Of a stretch of 64,000 nucleotides of DNA, positions 33,401 to 42,571 are shown in pieces (within the stretch, counting starts at the first letter, position 1; the number at the start of each line of letters is the position of its first letter). The DNA lies in contig NZ_WWEM01000039.1 in assembly GCF_019308285.1 (NCBI RefSeq), forward strand, positions 186,001 to 250,000. The letters run 5' to 3'. The notes under the pieces were generated by a model. The model did not search any database and was not told the DNA's origin. It was given only the letters and a program-made list of their open reading frames with translations. Origin of the DNA: Flavobacterium quisquiliarum. Lineage in GTDB: Bacteria; Bacteroidota; Bacteroidia; Flavobacteriales; Flavobacteriaceae. The translations under genes and the position numbers were made by a program.

Positions 33401-33843
33401 TCTTCCATATCTACCCAATAACCCATTTTTTCGGTCAAATCATTCCATACATCAGTATAACGCATAACGGTTTTTTTACACGCTTCGTTATATTCTTCGA
33501 TTGAAATGGTCTTTCCAATATCTTCTTTTGTAATTCCTAATTCTTTTTCGGTACCTAATTCTACAGGTAAACCGTGAGTATCCCATCCAGCTTTTCTTTT
33601 TACCTGAAAACCTTTCTGAGTTTTATATCTGCAAAAAATATCTTTAATCGCACGCGCCATTACGTGGTGAATTCCTGGTAATCCGTTTGCTGAAGGTGGT
33701 CCTTCAAAAAATACGAAAGGTTCAGCACCTTCGCGAGTGGTTACACTCTTTTCAAATATATTTTCTTTCTTCCAAAAATCAAGAACTTCAGACGCCACAG
33801 TTGGTAAGTCAAGTCCTTTGTATTCAGTAAATTTTGTACTCAT
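30442..33843 (-). CDS. ileS: Isoleucyl-tRNA synthetase
   Basis: The cytoplasmic class I synthetase charges tRNA-Ile. At 1133 residues it is the longer, eukaryote-like (type 2) form usual in Bacteroidota. The HIGH-like motif PPSANGLPGIHHVMARAIKD is near residues 49-68, the KMSKS motif GIKMSKSKGN near residue 682, and the CP1 editing domain includes AWTTTPWTLPSNTAL. The C-terminal part has the extended anticodon-binding region. It heads a transcript with the DksA-like gene. Type 2 IleS proteins are often less sensitive to mupirocin; that is family knowledge, not shown here. Confidence 0.97.
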   Translation of the reverse strand: MSTKFTEYKGLDLPTVASEVLDFWKKENIFEKSVTTREGAEPFVFFEGPPSANGLPGIHHVMARAIKDIFCRYKTQKGFQVKRKAGWDTHGLPVELGTEKELGITKEDIGKTISIEEYNEACKKTVMRYTDVWNDLTEKMGYWVDMEDPYVTYKPKYMESVWWLLKQIYDKGLLYKGYTIQPYSPKAGTGLSSHEVNQPGAYRDVTDTTIVAQFKTLPETLPSFLQGFGDIHILAWTTTPWTLPSNTALTVGPKIDYVLVKTFNQYTFEPINVILAKNLVGKQFGKGYFLSEDDADFDNVKNGDKKLPYKILTETKGADLVEIRYEQLLPYVLPYQNAENAFRVISGDFVTTEDGTGIVHTAPTFGADDAKVAKEAKPEVPPMLVLDENGTAVPLVDLQGKFTSHLGDLAGKYVKNEYYDAGQAPEKSVDVEIAIRLKEENKAFKVEKYVHSYPHSWRTDEPLLYYPLDSWFIKVTDVKDRMFDLNETINWKPKSTGEGRFGNWLKNANDWNLSRSRYWGIPLPIWRTEDKTEEVIIGSVEELYNAIEKSIEAGFQKENPFKGFEIGNMAESNYDLIDLHKNVVDAITLVSASGKPMKRESDLIDVWFDSGAMPYAQWHYPFENQDKIDGNKDFPANFIAEGVDQTRGWFYTLHAIGTLVFDKVAYKNVVSNGLVLDKNGIKMSKSKGNTIDPFKTIAENGPDATRWYMIMNANPWDNLKFDLEGIAEVKRKFFGTLYNTYSFFSLYANIDGFKYAEAEIPLNERPEIDQWIISELHSLIKFVDECYEDYEPTKATRAISDFVQENLSNWYVRLCRRRFWKGEYAKDKIAAYQTLYTCLLTISKLSAPVAPFFMDKLYRDLTTSTGTEDFASVHLAEFPKFVENFVNKTLESKMQKAQTISSLVLSLRKKEMIKVRQPLQKVMIPVLDENQRAEIEAISDLVKAEVNVKEIELLDDASGILVKQIKPNFKALGPRFGKDMGLISKEIQGFSAEQINQLDKQGMLDIVISGNNVTLSLEDVEITSQDIEGWLVANSNGITVALDITISEELKNEGIARELVNRIQNIRKDSGFEVTDKIKVQIKRDGILEDAILKNEEYIKSETLTDDLVFVDALENGTEIEFDDIRTMILISK

Positions 33844-33951
33844 TTTATCCTTTTCTTAAACGAGGTGCGAAAGTAAGAAATTTTGAACTATTGACCACCA
33901 ATTTCTTTAAATTTCACAAACTTTTGTTGAGATATTAGATACAAAAACAGA

Positions 33952-34019
33952 AGAATTGGTTACTTTCTGACATTATTCTCATTTTTTTTGAGATAATGAA
34001 TCAAAAAATAACCAATTCT
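33952..34019 (-). terminator. Long nested hairpin after the 34048 gene
   Basis: Outer arms AGAATTGGTTA / TAACCAATTCT (33952-33962, 34009-34019) enclose inner arms CATTATTCTCA / TGAGATAATG. It lies just beyond the stop of the 34048 gene and before ileS, so it probably ends that transcript. Confidence 0.6.
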
Positions 34020-34047
34020 AAAAATAGCTTATCACTAAACTTTATTC

Positions 34048-35967
34048 TTATTTAAATCCTCCGAAATAAACTTCTTTCATAAAAATTCGATTTCCAAAAA
34101 CAGGATTTATGTCCACTTTTTCACGGATTTCCTGATACAAAGTTTCCCCATTGAAATCTTCAATTTCGTAGTTAATTTTATGCGGAATTTTTCCTGAATT
34201 TAATGTTGCAACTGGACGATAATCACCAAACAATTTTCTTTCAAAAAAACTTTTATTACCGTTGTCGAACTCTGTTTTTTCGGTAGAAACAATATTAAAG
34301 TTTTCTTTATCAATAAAAACATGATAATCAGTCTTAGGAATTGTTCTGTTTCCTGAACTTAATGTTTTTTCAAAATAATTCAAATGATAACACAATCTGC
34401 CTTCATACATTTCATCATTTAAAATCTCAAAATTATTCCATAAATCGAGTCTTAAATCGGTAAGAAAGTTTACTAAATCAACATTCTTTGACAAATTCCC
34501 ATAATCATAAGCTGTTAATTTTGCCCATTTGGCATTTATACCCGTTTCACGATCGTCATGGCTCCACGCTTCTGCTCCGTTTACGATTTCATAATAGGCT
34601 TCAGGCATTTTTTTCTTAAGAAGATAATGCGATGTTGTTGCCCATTTTTCTTCTGTTTGAGGAATATTTGTTCCTTCAATCGAAATTTTAGAAAACAAAT
34701 GTGCTTTTTCTACTTTTTTCAGAGCTTGGCTTCCACCTAGATTTTCGACCACTTTTGCCAAAATATTAGCATTTGATTGATAAGGAATAGAATCCAATAA
34801 ATTAAATCTTTGCGTTTTAATCTTTTCTAGATAGGCTTCGCGATTCGCTTTTTCGATTTCCCATTCTGCATCCTGCTGTTGGATCTTTTCAAAAAAAGCT
34901 AATCTCTTTTCTTCTTTTTCTTCAGCTATCTTAAGTCCCAATTTTTGAAGATCAGCAAAACGTGTGGTATGGCTTCTTATTTTTTTATCGACAAAAAAGC
35001 CATTATTTACTTTTTTAACTATCGAAGATCCTCTAGAATCCTGCTTATCATTCTCAATAAGCAAATTAGCATACAGCAACGCTTTTTCTTTATTTTCAAG
35101 CAAATAATAAGTTTCTGCTAAATTGTTTGTAACTATGAAACGAATATTTTCGTTTGCAGGTGAAGGCGGATATTTTACCAATAGACTTTCTAAATATTGT
35201 AAATGTGGCAGTAGTGTTTTTTCATCCAACCCTTTTTCAAGTGTTACTTTTTGCATCTGAGCCGTAATTTCATTCTCAAATGCCAGAAATTGATTGTACT
35301 CAGGATGTGTTTTTGACGTTACAAATTCAAACTTTATTTTTTCTTCGCCTATGGTGTACCTTAATTTAAAATTAAGGTAGTTTTGTATTGCTTGTACAGA
35401 ACTGTAAATCACCGTATCTAATCCCAATTCTGCAACGGTGTAATTACCATCTTTTTCTGCTTCGGCAATTTTTTTATTATTCATCTCAACTGCAGCCTTC
35501 AGATTATCTTTTTGGCTACCCACAGCAATTAAATAGGATTCTACTGTATTAAAATCTTTGGTTAATAGAAGCTTATCTGCACACTTCGCTTCCATTTTTA
35601 TTTTCACACTATAATTAGAAAATGCCTGAAATTTCCATCCATTTTTCTTTTTATCAAAGATACTATCGATTTTAGTGGCTTTATATTGCGGTAGTTCGAT
35701 GGTTAAATAAATTCTCAGTTTTCCGTTTGCAGGATCTTTTATAAAACCTTCGATATTAAAATAGTTTTTCTTCAATATCGGCTCCTCTTGTATTAACTGC
35801 TTATCCATTTGATAAAAAGTGGTCTGCGTTAATGCATTATCAAGAACAGGAAATTCTGAATAGTTTATTACAGGTATATAAAATTTCTTTTTTTTGGAAC
35901 TTATTTTTTCTTGTGCCTGAATTGAACCAATTACAAGCAAAGCTATTAGTAGTAATGTTTTTTTCAT
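34048..35967 (-). CDS. Secreted protein of unknown function with LolA-like C-terminal region
   Basis: The start at 35967 gives a signal peptide MKKTLLLIALLVIGSIQAQ. The longer frame runs through the terminator of the upstream gene and is not used. The mature ~620-residue protein has helical repeats in the middle (PPSPANENIRFIVTNNLAET, ENKEKALLYANLLIEND) and a C-terminal beta-rich part that recalls outer-membrane lipoprotein-sorting (LolA-like) domains: ILAKVVENLGGSQALKKVEK, DYHVFIDKENFNIVSTEKTE. No known function. It follows the PQQ-propeller gene, with a hairpin between them. Confidence 0.7.
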   Translation of the reverse strand: MKKTLLLIALLVIGSIQAQEKISSKKKKFYIPVINYSEFPVLDNALTQTTFYQMDKQLIQEEPILKKNYFNIEGFIKDPANGKLRIYLTIELPQYKATKIDSIFDKKKNGWKFQAFSNYSVKIKMEAKCADKLLLTKDFNTVESYLIAVGSQKDNLKAAVEMNNKKIAEAEKDGNYTVAELGLDTVIYSSVQAIQNYLNFKLRYTIGEEKIKFEFVTSKTHPEYNQFLAFENEITAQMQKVTLEKGLDEKTLLPHLQYLESLLVKYPPSPANENIRFIVTNNLAETYYLLENKEKALLYANLLIENDKQDSRGSSIVKKVNNGFFVDKKIRSHTTRFADLQKLGLKIAEEKEEKRLAFFEKIQQQDAEWEIEKANREAYLEKIKTQRFNLLDSIPYQSNANILAKVVENLGGSQALKKVEKAHLFSKISIEGTNIPQTEEKWATTSHYLLKKKMPEAYYEIVNGAEAWSHDDRETGINAKWAKLTAYDYGNLSKNVDLVNFLTDLRLDLWNNFEILNDEMYEGRLCYHLNYFEKTLSSGNRTIPKTDYHVFIDKENFNIVSTEKTEFDNGNKSFFERKLFGDYRPVATLNSGKIPHKINYEIEDFNGETLYQEIREKVDINPVFGNRIFMKEVYFGGFK

Positions 35968-35970
35968 AGG

Positions 35971-36014
35971 CAAAAAAAAAGCCATCAGAATCAGATCCTG
36001 ATGGCCATGGATTT
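35971..36014 (-). terminator. Hairpin between the two secreted-protein genes
   Basis: The stem GCCATCAG / CTGATGGC (35981-35988, 35998-36005) lies just after the propeller-gene stop, with an A-tract that becomes a U-tract on the minus strand. Possibly a partial terminator within the pair. Confidence 0.75.
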
Positions 36015-36016
36015 TT

Positions 36017-37912
36017 TTATTTTTCTTTCTTGTTAAAGATTTGAATTGATTTATCAGAAACATAAAAAATATTCTGAGTTGCTGGGTCAATTTCGTAAAG
36101 AGGCTGATTATTACCGAAGATAATTTTATCAACTTCAGTACCGCTAGCTTTACTTACCTTAACTAAAACTTTTTCTCCTGTATCTGCTTTAGCAAAAATA
36201 TATGAGTAATCTCTGTTTTGTTTCATTGCATTAAAACGAGAATTAAACTTCGTAGCAACAATTCCTAAAGCTGCAGATCCAGCGGCATAAGTTTTTGCCT
36301 GATCCTTATTTGTCTGATCTCCTTTTGCAACTGCAGTTCTCATGTTACCATCAGAATCGCGGTATGTCATAGTTAAATCAGCACCTTTAACTGAACTTAC
36401 TGCAGAACCAACACCTAAACCAATACTTCCTGCAATTGCAGCACTTTTAAGTAAACGTCTTCCTGTTTCACCTGGCTGGCTATATGTCAAATGATATTTA
36501 ACAGTTCCATCCATATTAACTCCCATTACCTCAACTGGTCCTGAAAGCACAACACCCCAAGGAAACAATTCGATACTGTTTAATTCTTTCTCTTTTTTGA
36601 TATTAACTTTTGCAAATGGCTCTGGTTTATCGCTGATGCTTGGATCGAATTTGTACAATTTCTCATCGTTGTAAACTAAATAAGAGTTTGTAGTCTCGTC
36701 ATAAGTTGGCAATACTGGACGGTTTTTGTCAAAATTGATGTTACGCTTCCAAAGTTTAACTCCAGTTTTGTAATCCACCATATTACCATAAGTCCCTGTT
36801 AGATACATTACTTTTTCTCCTACTTTACCTAAATAATAAATTGGATCTTCTTTGTCATCAGAAATTTCAATGAACTTCTTCCAAAGTTTTTCTCCATCTT
36901 TATTAATTAACATCATTTCATTTTCAGCTACATATAAGAAATCTTGATCGATTGGAATAACTCTTTTCAATCCGTCTCCACGAGCGTCTTTTTTCCAGAT
37001 TTTCTCGCCTGAGTTTAAGTCATAAAAATTAAATCCGCTGAAATGCGCCACTAATAATTTTGTTCCCCAGTCTTCAAGATAAACTACTCTTTTTGTTTTG
37101 ATAGATTCTTTCCAGATACTTTTTCCAGTTTCTGTGTTTAATACATTTAAATATTGTTTAGAAGAAAAAGTTCCCGCATTATTTACAACTACAATATTTT
37201 TGTTGTTTTGAGTCAGATAGAATTTTGAATAATCCTCTTCACCTTTCCAGTTTAATTTTCCTGTGTTTCTATCAAAAGAATATAGTTTTCCGTACAGTAG
37301 ATAATAGATTACTGATCCGTGAACTGTTGCAGTATTGGTGTTAGCAGATTCTTTGAAAGAAAAGCTGAATAAAGATTTTGCTTTATCTACAGTAGTATTC
37401 CATTTTAACTCACCTGTTTTCATATCCAACAAAGCAATCGCCATATCTCCATCTTTTTTTAAAGTAAGCAGATATTCGTCTGTTTCAGGAATAAAGTCTG
37501 ATTGTGTAACCCAAAAAGACTCTTTTGATGAATTGTAAACCACTTTACCAGAATCTGTATTAATGATAATGTATTTACTGTTGATATAAGCCTCAACATA
37601 AGGGCTTCCAGGAACGGTTGTTAAAGCGCTTTTTTCTTTAAAAACTTTTCCAAAATCAGGATCACTTAAAATGTCACCTGCAGATGTAGTTCCAAAATCT
37701 TCTTTTGTTAAAGTCCAGATTACTTTTTTTGTTTCAGGATCAAGACCTTTAATAGTTCCGCCCTCTTTAAAGACAACAACTCCAGTAATTCCATTCTGAA
37801 CCAAATCTTGGACAGTGTTTTCTGTTGTAACTATTTCATCATATTTTCTTTGGGCAATTGATGAAACCGTTACCGACAGAAGCAAAATAATCGAAAACGT
37901 AATTTTCTTCAT
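36017..37912 (-). CDS. PQQ-binding-like beta-propeller repeat protein
   Basis: The 631-residue secreted protein has a signal peptide (MKKITFSIILLLSVTVSSIA). It has about seven or eight propeller blades with the G-x-x-x-W/Y signature: LDPETKKVIWTL, IINTDSGKVVYNSS, LDMKTGELKWNTTV, FDRNTGKLNWKGEE, LNTETGKSIWKES, YDLNSGEKIWKKD and VDYKTGVKLWKRN. A glycine-rich segment (AAIAGSIGLGVGSAVSS) lies near residue 495, unlike a propeller blade. No dehydrogenase residues are evident, so it is probably a scaffold, not a PQQ enzyme. The ligand is unknown. Confidence 0.8.
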   Translation of the reverse strand: MKKITFSIILLLSVTVSSIAQRKYDEIVTTENTVQDLVQNGITGVVVFKEGGTIKGLDPETKKVIWTLTKEDFGTTSAGDILSDPDFGKVFKEKSALTTVPGSPYVEAYINSKYIIINTDSGKVVYNSSKESFWVTQSDFIPETDEYLLTLKKDGDMAIALLDMKTGELKWNTTVDKAKSLFSFSFKESANTNTATVHGSVIYYLLYGKLYSFDRNTGKLNWKGEEDYSKFYLTQNNKNIVVVNNAGTFSSKQYLNVLNTETGKSIWKESIKTKRVVYLEDWGTKLLVAHFSGFNFYDLNSGEKIWKKDARGDGLKRVIPIDQDFLYVAENEMMLINKDGEKLWKKFIEISDDKEDPIYYLGKVGEKVMYLTGTYGNMVDYKTGVKLWKRNINFDKNRPVLPTYDETTNSYLVYNDEKLYKFDPSISDKPEPFAKVNIKKEKELNSIELFPWGVVLSGPVEVMGVNMDGTVKYHLTYSQPGETGRRLLKSAAIAGSIGLGVGSAVSSVKGADLTMTYRDSDGNMRTAVAKGDQTNKDQAKTYAAGSAALGIVATKFNSRFNAMKQNRDYSYIFAKADTGEKVLVKVSKASGTEVDKIIFGNNQPLYEIDPATQNIFYVSDKSIQIFNKKEK

Positions 37913-38030
37913 GGTAGATTTTTTTTAATTATTGGCAATATTTATTTATGAGAATGTACTTTCCTACTAAAAAACGGGATTTTTTTTTAGTACAAAATTA
38001 CTGAGCAAATATATAAAAATAGAAATGCGA

Positions 38031-38744
38031 TTATGAAAAAATTTCTTTCAAAATATCGAGCGACTTAGGCTTCTTAAAACCCTCTAAATGAGAAGAATAA
38101 TAGTCGATTAGAATTTTCAAGAGTATTTGTCTTTCAATAACATGAAAGATTTTTTGGTCATTATCAAATTTTAGATCAATAAGTCTTTTAAACAAATTGG
38201 TTTCATGTTCAGAAAGTGCCGTAGAATTGTGGAAAACCGTAAAAACTCCCTCATTCATTTCAAAAAATGGCAATTCTATTTCTGCAAGATCTGGATAAAA
38301 GCCCAAATATTTAGTGATTTCTAAAAGTAGAATTAGATGAAAATTATAAATTTCATCATGATGATCCAGCCAGGTGAGTGCAGTTTCTAAAAACAAAAAA
38401 AGCTGTTCATTTTTTTCTTCTTCCTGAATAGAATAATGCAGCATTTCTGAAAGAAACATCACCATCGTACTTTTGACAATATCGGTATGAATACTCTGAA
38501 ATGGAACAGCAGTCTTTATTTCCTTAAAATTTTCAAGTGTTCCTTTATTTTTATGAACAGCCTCAATTTCTAAAATTGAAAATGGCTGGAAATAAGCAAT
38601 TTTCTGACTTGCCTTTCGACTCGAAAAAGCATCACGCACAAAGTATGATTTCAGTCCGCTCGAAAGCGTAAAGCACTTTACAATCAGGCTTTTTTCCTGA
38701 AATTTTAAAGAGGAGATTACTATGGCTTTGGTTTTGACTTGCAC
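38031..38744 (-). CDS. recO: DNA repair protein RecO
   Basis: The 237-residue protein helps RecR load RecA onto SSB-coated single-stranded DNA in gap repair. The N-terminal OB-fold reads VKTKAIVISSLKFQEKSLIV and KCFTLSSGLKSYFVRDAFSS, followed by the helical domain with SEMLHYSIQEEEKNEQLFLF and FHLILLLEITKYLGFYPDL. The C4 zinc motif of some RecO proteins is not present, which is usual in Bacteroidota. It is the neighbour of porZ; recO-porZ adjacency is a known flavobacterial arrangement. Confidence 0.9.
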   Translation of the reverse strand: MQVKTKAIVISSLKFQEKSLIVKCFTLSSGLKSYFVRDAFSSRKASQKIAYFQPFSILEIEAVHKNKGTLENFKEIKTAVPFQSIHTDIVKSTMVMFLSEMLHYSIQEEEKNEQLFLFLETALTWLDHHDEIYNFHLILLLEITKYLGFYPDLAEIELPFFEMNEGVFTVFHNSTALSEHETNLFKRLIDLKFDNDQKIFHVIERQILLKILIDYYSSHLEGFKKPKSLDILKEIFS

Positions 38745-38825
38745 GAAATAATTTTAGATTGAAGATTTTAGATTCTAGATTGATGAAATCAAAATCTAAC
38801 TAAAAACTGAGACTGCGACTGAAAA

Positions 38826-41108
38826 CTATCGAATAATCATCACTTTTTTAACTTTGGTTTCACCGCCATCCTGCGCCGATATAAAAACCATATAAACACC
38901 AGAGGCCACTTTGTATTTACCAAAAGCTGTTGTGTCCCATTCGATTGTTCCGCCAGAAGAGGTTGTTTCAAAAACCAAGTTTCCTTCTATGTCAGTGATT
39001 TTAATATTGGCTTTATCAATTAAACCAGCAACTTTTACTGTTCCTGCATAAGTTGGACGAACTGGATTTGGATAAACATATACATTATTAAGATTGTCAT
39101 TTGCTCCAGTTGCAATTCCATTAAACGAAACCATTCCTTTATTAGTAACAATAAAAACCTCACCTGTTTTGTTATTTATTTTAACATCATTTATATAGTT
39201 ACTTGGCAATGGCGAATTGTTTATTGTAAAATGATATTTTGTTTCCTGACCATTTGAAGAAACCATAAAAATGCCTGAATCTGCTGTTCCAATCCATTTA
39301 TTATTGGCTCCATCAACCGCTATAGAAGTAATAAATTGCTCATAAAGCAACTCCTGCGCTAAGCCATCTTCCGTAATAATAATCGGATTTGCTTTGAGCT
39401 GACTTTCCGATTGAAAATTACCAATATTCGACAGCACTCTTAATCCTTTTGTAGTACCAATCCAAAGCTGATTTTTGGCATCTAAAGCAATAGCTCTAAC
39501 GTCTGCAATAGGAAGATTTCCAGTATCAGTACCAAAAGTCATTTTTTTAAATGTATTGGTAGTTTCATTAAAACCAACAACTCCATCACGATTGGTTCCA
39601 AGCCATTTTACATTATTTCTATCGATAGCAATACTTGAGTAACTTATATTTTCAGCAATATCAAAAATAGGAGTCATTGAATAACTTCCCCATTGTCCAT
39701 TTGTTTTTAAAACTTTCAAACCATTATTGATACGGCTATTGGTAATCCAAAGATTTCCTGCTTTATCATAAGCATTTGCATTTATACGCACATCAATATA
39801 ATCTGCACCTGCGTTTGTGATTGATTCTAAACCGCTGTTTTTTTCATTATAAAGAAAATTTGGCAGATCACTTTCTATCCTTAATAATCCTGAGAAAAAA
39901 GAACTTGCATAAACCTGCTTTTCATTATTTGGATTTACTAAAATTCTGGTAATCGATTTTGCATCATAAACTTCAGAATACGGAATATTCAACCAGCCTG
40001 ATGCATTGAACCGGCTTATGCCATAGCTATCCAATGGATATGGATCATAGGACGTATCATAATCTCCATAAACTGCCCATACTATATTTGGACTTACATC
40101 TATCGAAAAAATATTATTCTTTACAGGTCCTGTTGGGGTATTATTTTCAAAAGCCGACACATTGCTAAGAGTAGAAAAAAACATTCCTTTCTCTTTAGTT
40201 CCAATAAAAATTCGATCTCCAACTGCAGTGGCACAACTAAAATTTAAAGTATTTTCTAAAACCTGAGAATTCGTAATCTGACGAGTTAAAACCATTTGAT
40301 TGTTATACACATAAACTGTACTTGGCGTAGTGATAAACAAATTATGATTTTTTGCTCTCATATCAACAGAAGCTTGAGGCAATTGAAAAAAATTATTAAA
40401 TGTATTAGAATTGTATCGATGAATATTTCCAGAATCGCTTATCGCAATAAGTTCCGTATCCAAAGCTTCGACACTAAACCAATTTCCTGCATTCACTACC
40501 AGCCACTGATTATAGTCAACTAAATTTGCGTTTGCAATATCTGCTCTTCTTATACCGCTTGATGTTGCTGCAAAAATAAATCCATTAAATAAAGTTGTTT
40601 GTTTGACACTAATTTCTGCACCATTATCGCCAATAAAATAAGTATCACCAAATTGCGAAGTAGTCAAATTAAACTGTACAATTCCAAAATCGCAGGAAAC
40701 ATAAACCACCCCATTGTACTCCATAAAATGATTGATTTTCTTAGTGTTTGCTGGGAGCTGTTTATTGATTATATCGACAATCTTTAACATGCTTCCGTCG
40801 CTTTCATTGATTAAAATCATCGTTCCATTTTCGTAACCAACTAAAGTTTTTTTGAAAGCTTCACTATAATAAATCGCAGAAATCGTCAGACCTGATAATC
40901 CGTCGACTGTAGTTATGGTTTTTAGAATGTTTGTTGAAATATTTTTAGAAAACAAAGCATTTTCTGAAGCTGCTAAAACAGTTGTCGAAGATTCTGAAAC
41001 ATCCTTGATTTCATTAAATGAAAAATACCCTTGCCAAGACAGTTTATTTTGAGCCTGACAAAACTGAATTATTGTTAAAAAGAAAACGCAGAAAAGTATT
41101 TTTTTCAT
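38826..41108 (-). CDS. porZ: Type IX secretion system protein PorZ
   Basis: The ~760-residue surface protein has a signal peptide (MKKILFCVFFLTIIQFCQAQ; the start at 41108 is used to give it). Two N-terminal propellers (LSGLTISAIYYSEAFKKTLV, VYVSCDFGIVQFNL, NGFIFAATSSGIRRAD) are followed by a third set (IAVDGANNKWIGTADSGIFM). The C-terminal T9SS sorting domain begins VYVYPNPVRPTYAGTVKVAG and ends YMVFISAQDGGETKVKKVMI. PorZ is part of the attachment/sortase complex that finishes T9SS cargo and links it to A-LPS. It is next to recO, which supports the call. Confidence 0.85.
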   Translation of the reverse strand: MKKILFCVFFLTIIQFCQAQNKLSWQGYFSFNEIKDVSESSTTVLAASENALFSKNISTNILKTITTVDGLSGLTISAIYYSEAFKKTLVGYENGTMILINESDGSMLKIVDIINKQLPANTKKINHFMEYNGVVYVSCDFGIVQFNLTTSQFGDTYFIGDNGAEISVKQTTLFNGFIFAATSSGIRRADIANANLVDYNQWLVVNAGNWFSVEALDTELIAISDSGNIHRYNSNTFNNFFQLPQASVDMRAKNHNLFITTPSTVYVYNNQMVLTRQITNSQVLENTLNFSCATAVGDRIFIGTKEKGMFFSTLSNVSAFENNTPTGPVKNNIFSIDVSPNIVWAVYGDYDTSYDPYPLDSYGISRFNASGWLNIPYSEVYDAKSITRILVNPNNEKQVYASSFFSGLLRIESDLPNFLYNEKNSGLESITNAGADYIDVRINANAYDKAGNLWITNSRINNGLKVLKTNGQWGSYSMTPIFDIAENISYSSIAIDRNNVKWLGTNRDGVVGFNETTNTFKKMTFGTDTGNLPIADVRAIALDAKNQLWIGTTKGLRVLSNIGNFQSESQLKANPIIITEDGLAQELLYEQFITSIAVDGANNKWIGTADSGIFMVSSNGQETKYHFTINNSPLPSNYINDVKINNKTGEVFIVTNKGMVSFNGIATGANDNLNNVYVYPNPVRPTYAGTVKVAGLIDKANIKITDIEGNLVFETTSSGGTIEWDTTAFGKYKVASGVYMVFISAQDGGETKVKKVMIIR

Positions 41109-41171
41109 CACTGGATATATTCGATTAGACAAATATACTACAAACAAGAGTATTTAATTTTTGACACCAAT

Positions 41172-41205
41172 AAAAAATGCCTTCGACTTTATTAATCGAA
41201 GGCAT
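41172..41205 (-). terminator. Terminator of gdhA
   Basis: The stem ATGCCTTCGA / TCGAAGGCAT is preceded by an A-tract, 22 bp beyond the GdhA stop. Confidence 0.85.
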
Positions 41206-41227
41206 CCTTATTATTACAGATAGATTT

Positions 41228-42571
41228 TTAAACTACACCTTGCGCAAGCATAGCATCGGCTACTTTAACAAATCCGGCAATGTTCGCTCCTTTTACATAG
41301 TTTACATATCCGTCTTCTTCAGCACCATATTTTTTACATTGGTTGTGAATTCCAACCATAATTTCTTTTAATCTCAAATCTACTTCTTCACTTGTCCAGT
41401 TTAAACGAATAGAGTTTTGAGTCATCTCTAACCCAGAAGCCGCGACCCCACCAGCATTAGCTGCTTTTCCTGGAGCAAATAATACTTTATTGTCTAAGAA
41501 AAGTTTAATAGCATCTAATGTAGAGGGCATATTGGCAGCCTCAGTTACACATAAAACACCATTATCAATTAACTTTTGAGCATCTTCTCCATTTAATTCA
41601 TTTTGAGTAGCACATGGAATAGCAATATCCACTTTTACTTCCCAAGGACTTTTTCCTTTATGAAAAACAGCATTTGGATATTTCTCCAAATATCTTTCAG
41701 CTCTATTATCTCCAGTCGCTCTCATTTCAAGCATGTGGTCGATTTTTTCTCCCGAAATACCTTCTTCATCATAAATATATCCGTCAGGTCCAGAGATCGT
41801 AACTACTTTCCCTCCAAGTTCATTTACTTTAAGAGCAACTCCCCAAGCCACATTTCCGAATCCAGAAATAGCTACTTTTTTACCTTTAATTTCATGACCA
41901 ATTGTACGTAACATTTGATCTGTAAAATAAACTACTCCATATCCTGTAGCTTCTGGTCTGATTAATGAACCTCCATAAGCCAAACCTTTCCCAGTTAAAA
42001 CTCCTGTAAATTCATTTCTGATTCTCTTGTATTGTCCAAATAAATATCCAATTTCTCTAGCTCCAACACCAATATCACCAGCAGGAACATCTAAGTCAGG
42101 CCCAATATGACGGCATAATTCTGTCATAAATGATTGGCAGAAGCGCATAATTTCACCATCTGATTTTCCTTCAGGATCAAAATCAGAACCTCCTTTTCCA
42201 CCACCCATTGGAAGTGTTGTCAAACTGTTTTTGAATACTTGTTCGAAAGCCAAGAATTTTAAAACAGATAAATTTACAGAATGATGAAATCTAATTCCTC
42301 CTTTATATGGTCCAATTGCAGAATTCATCTGAATTCTAAAACCTCTATTGACAATAATCTCTCCTTTATCATCTACCCAAGGAACTCTGAAAATAATTGA
42401 TCTCTCTGGTTCAGCGATTCTCAAGAGTATATTTTTACCATCATATTTTTTGCGCTCAGATATAAAAGGAATAACTGTTTCTGCAAATTCTCTAACCGCT
42501 TGAAGAAATTCTGGTTCGTTTGGATTTTTTGACTCAATAAGAGCCATAAATTCATTTATTTTTTGTTCCAT
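41228..42571 (-). CDS. gdhA: NADP-specific glutamate dehydrogenase
   Basis: The enzyme makes glutamate from 2-oxoglutarate and ammonia with NADPH in the cytoplasm. The 447-residue protein shows KGGIRFHHSVNLSVLKFLAF, PMGGGKGGSDFDPEGKSDGE with the catalytic Lys, the PAGDIGVGAREIGYLFG segment, and the Rossmann motif VAISGFGNVAWG near residue 235. The 450-residue hexameric class with this N-terminus is generally NADP-specific and assimilatory. It is monocistronic. A TATCTTTG word (42668-42661, minus strand) may be part of its promoter. Confidence 0.95.
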   Translation of the reverse strand: MEQKINEFMALIESKNPNEPEFLQAVREFAETVIPFISERKKYDGKNILLRIAEPERSIIFRVPWVDDKGEIIVNRGFRIQMNSAIGPYKGGIRFHHSVNLSVLKFLAFEQVFKNSLTTLPMGGGKGGSDFDPEGKSDGEIMRFCQSFMTELCRHIGPDLDVPAGDIGVGAREIGYLFGQYKRIRNEFTGVLTGKGLAYGGSLIRPEATGYGVVYFTDQMLRTIGHEIKGKKVAISGFGNVAWGVALKVNELGGKVVTISGPDGYIYDEEGISGEKIDHMLEMRATGDNRAERYLEKYPNAVFHKGKSPWEVKVDIAIPCATQNELNGEDAQKLIDNGVLCVTEAANMPSTLDAIKLFLDNKVLFAPGKAANAGGVAASGLEMTQNSIRLNWTSEEVDLRLKEIMVGIHNQCKKYGAEEDGYVNYVKGANIAGFVKVADAMLAQGVV

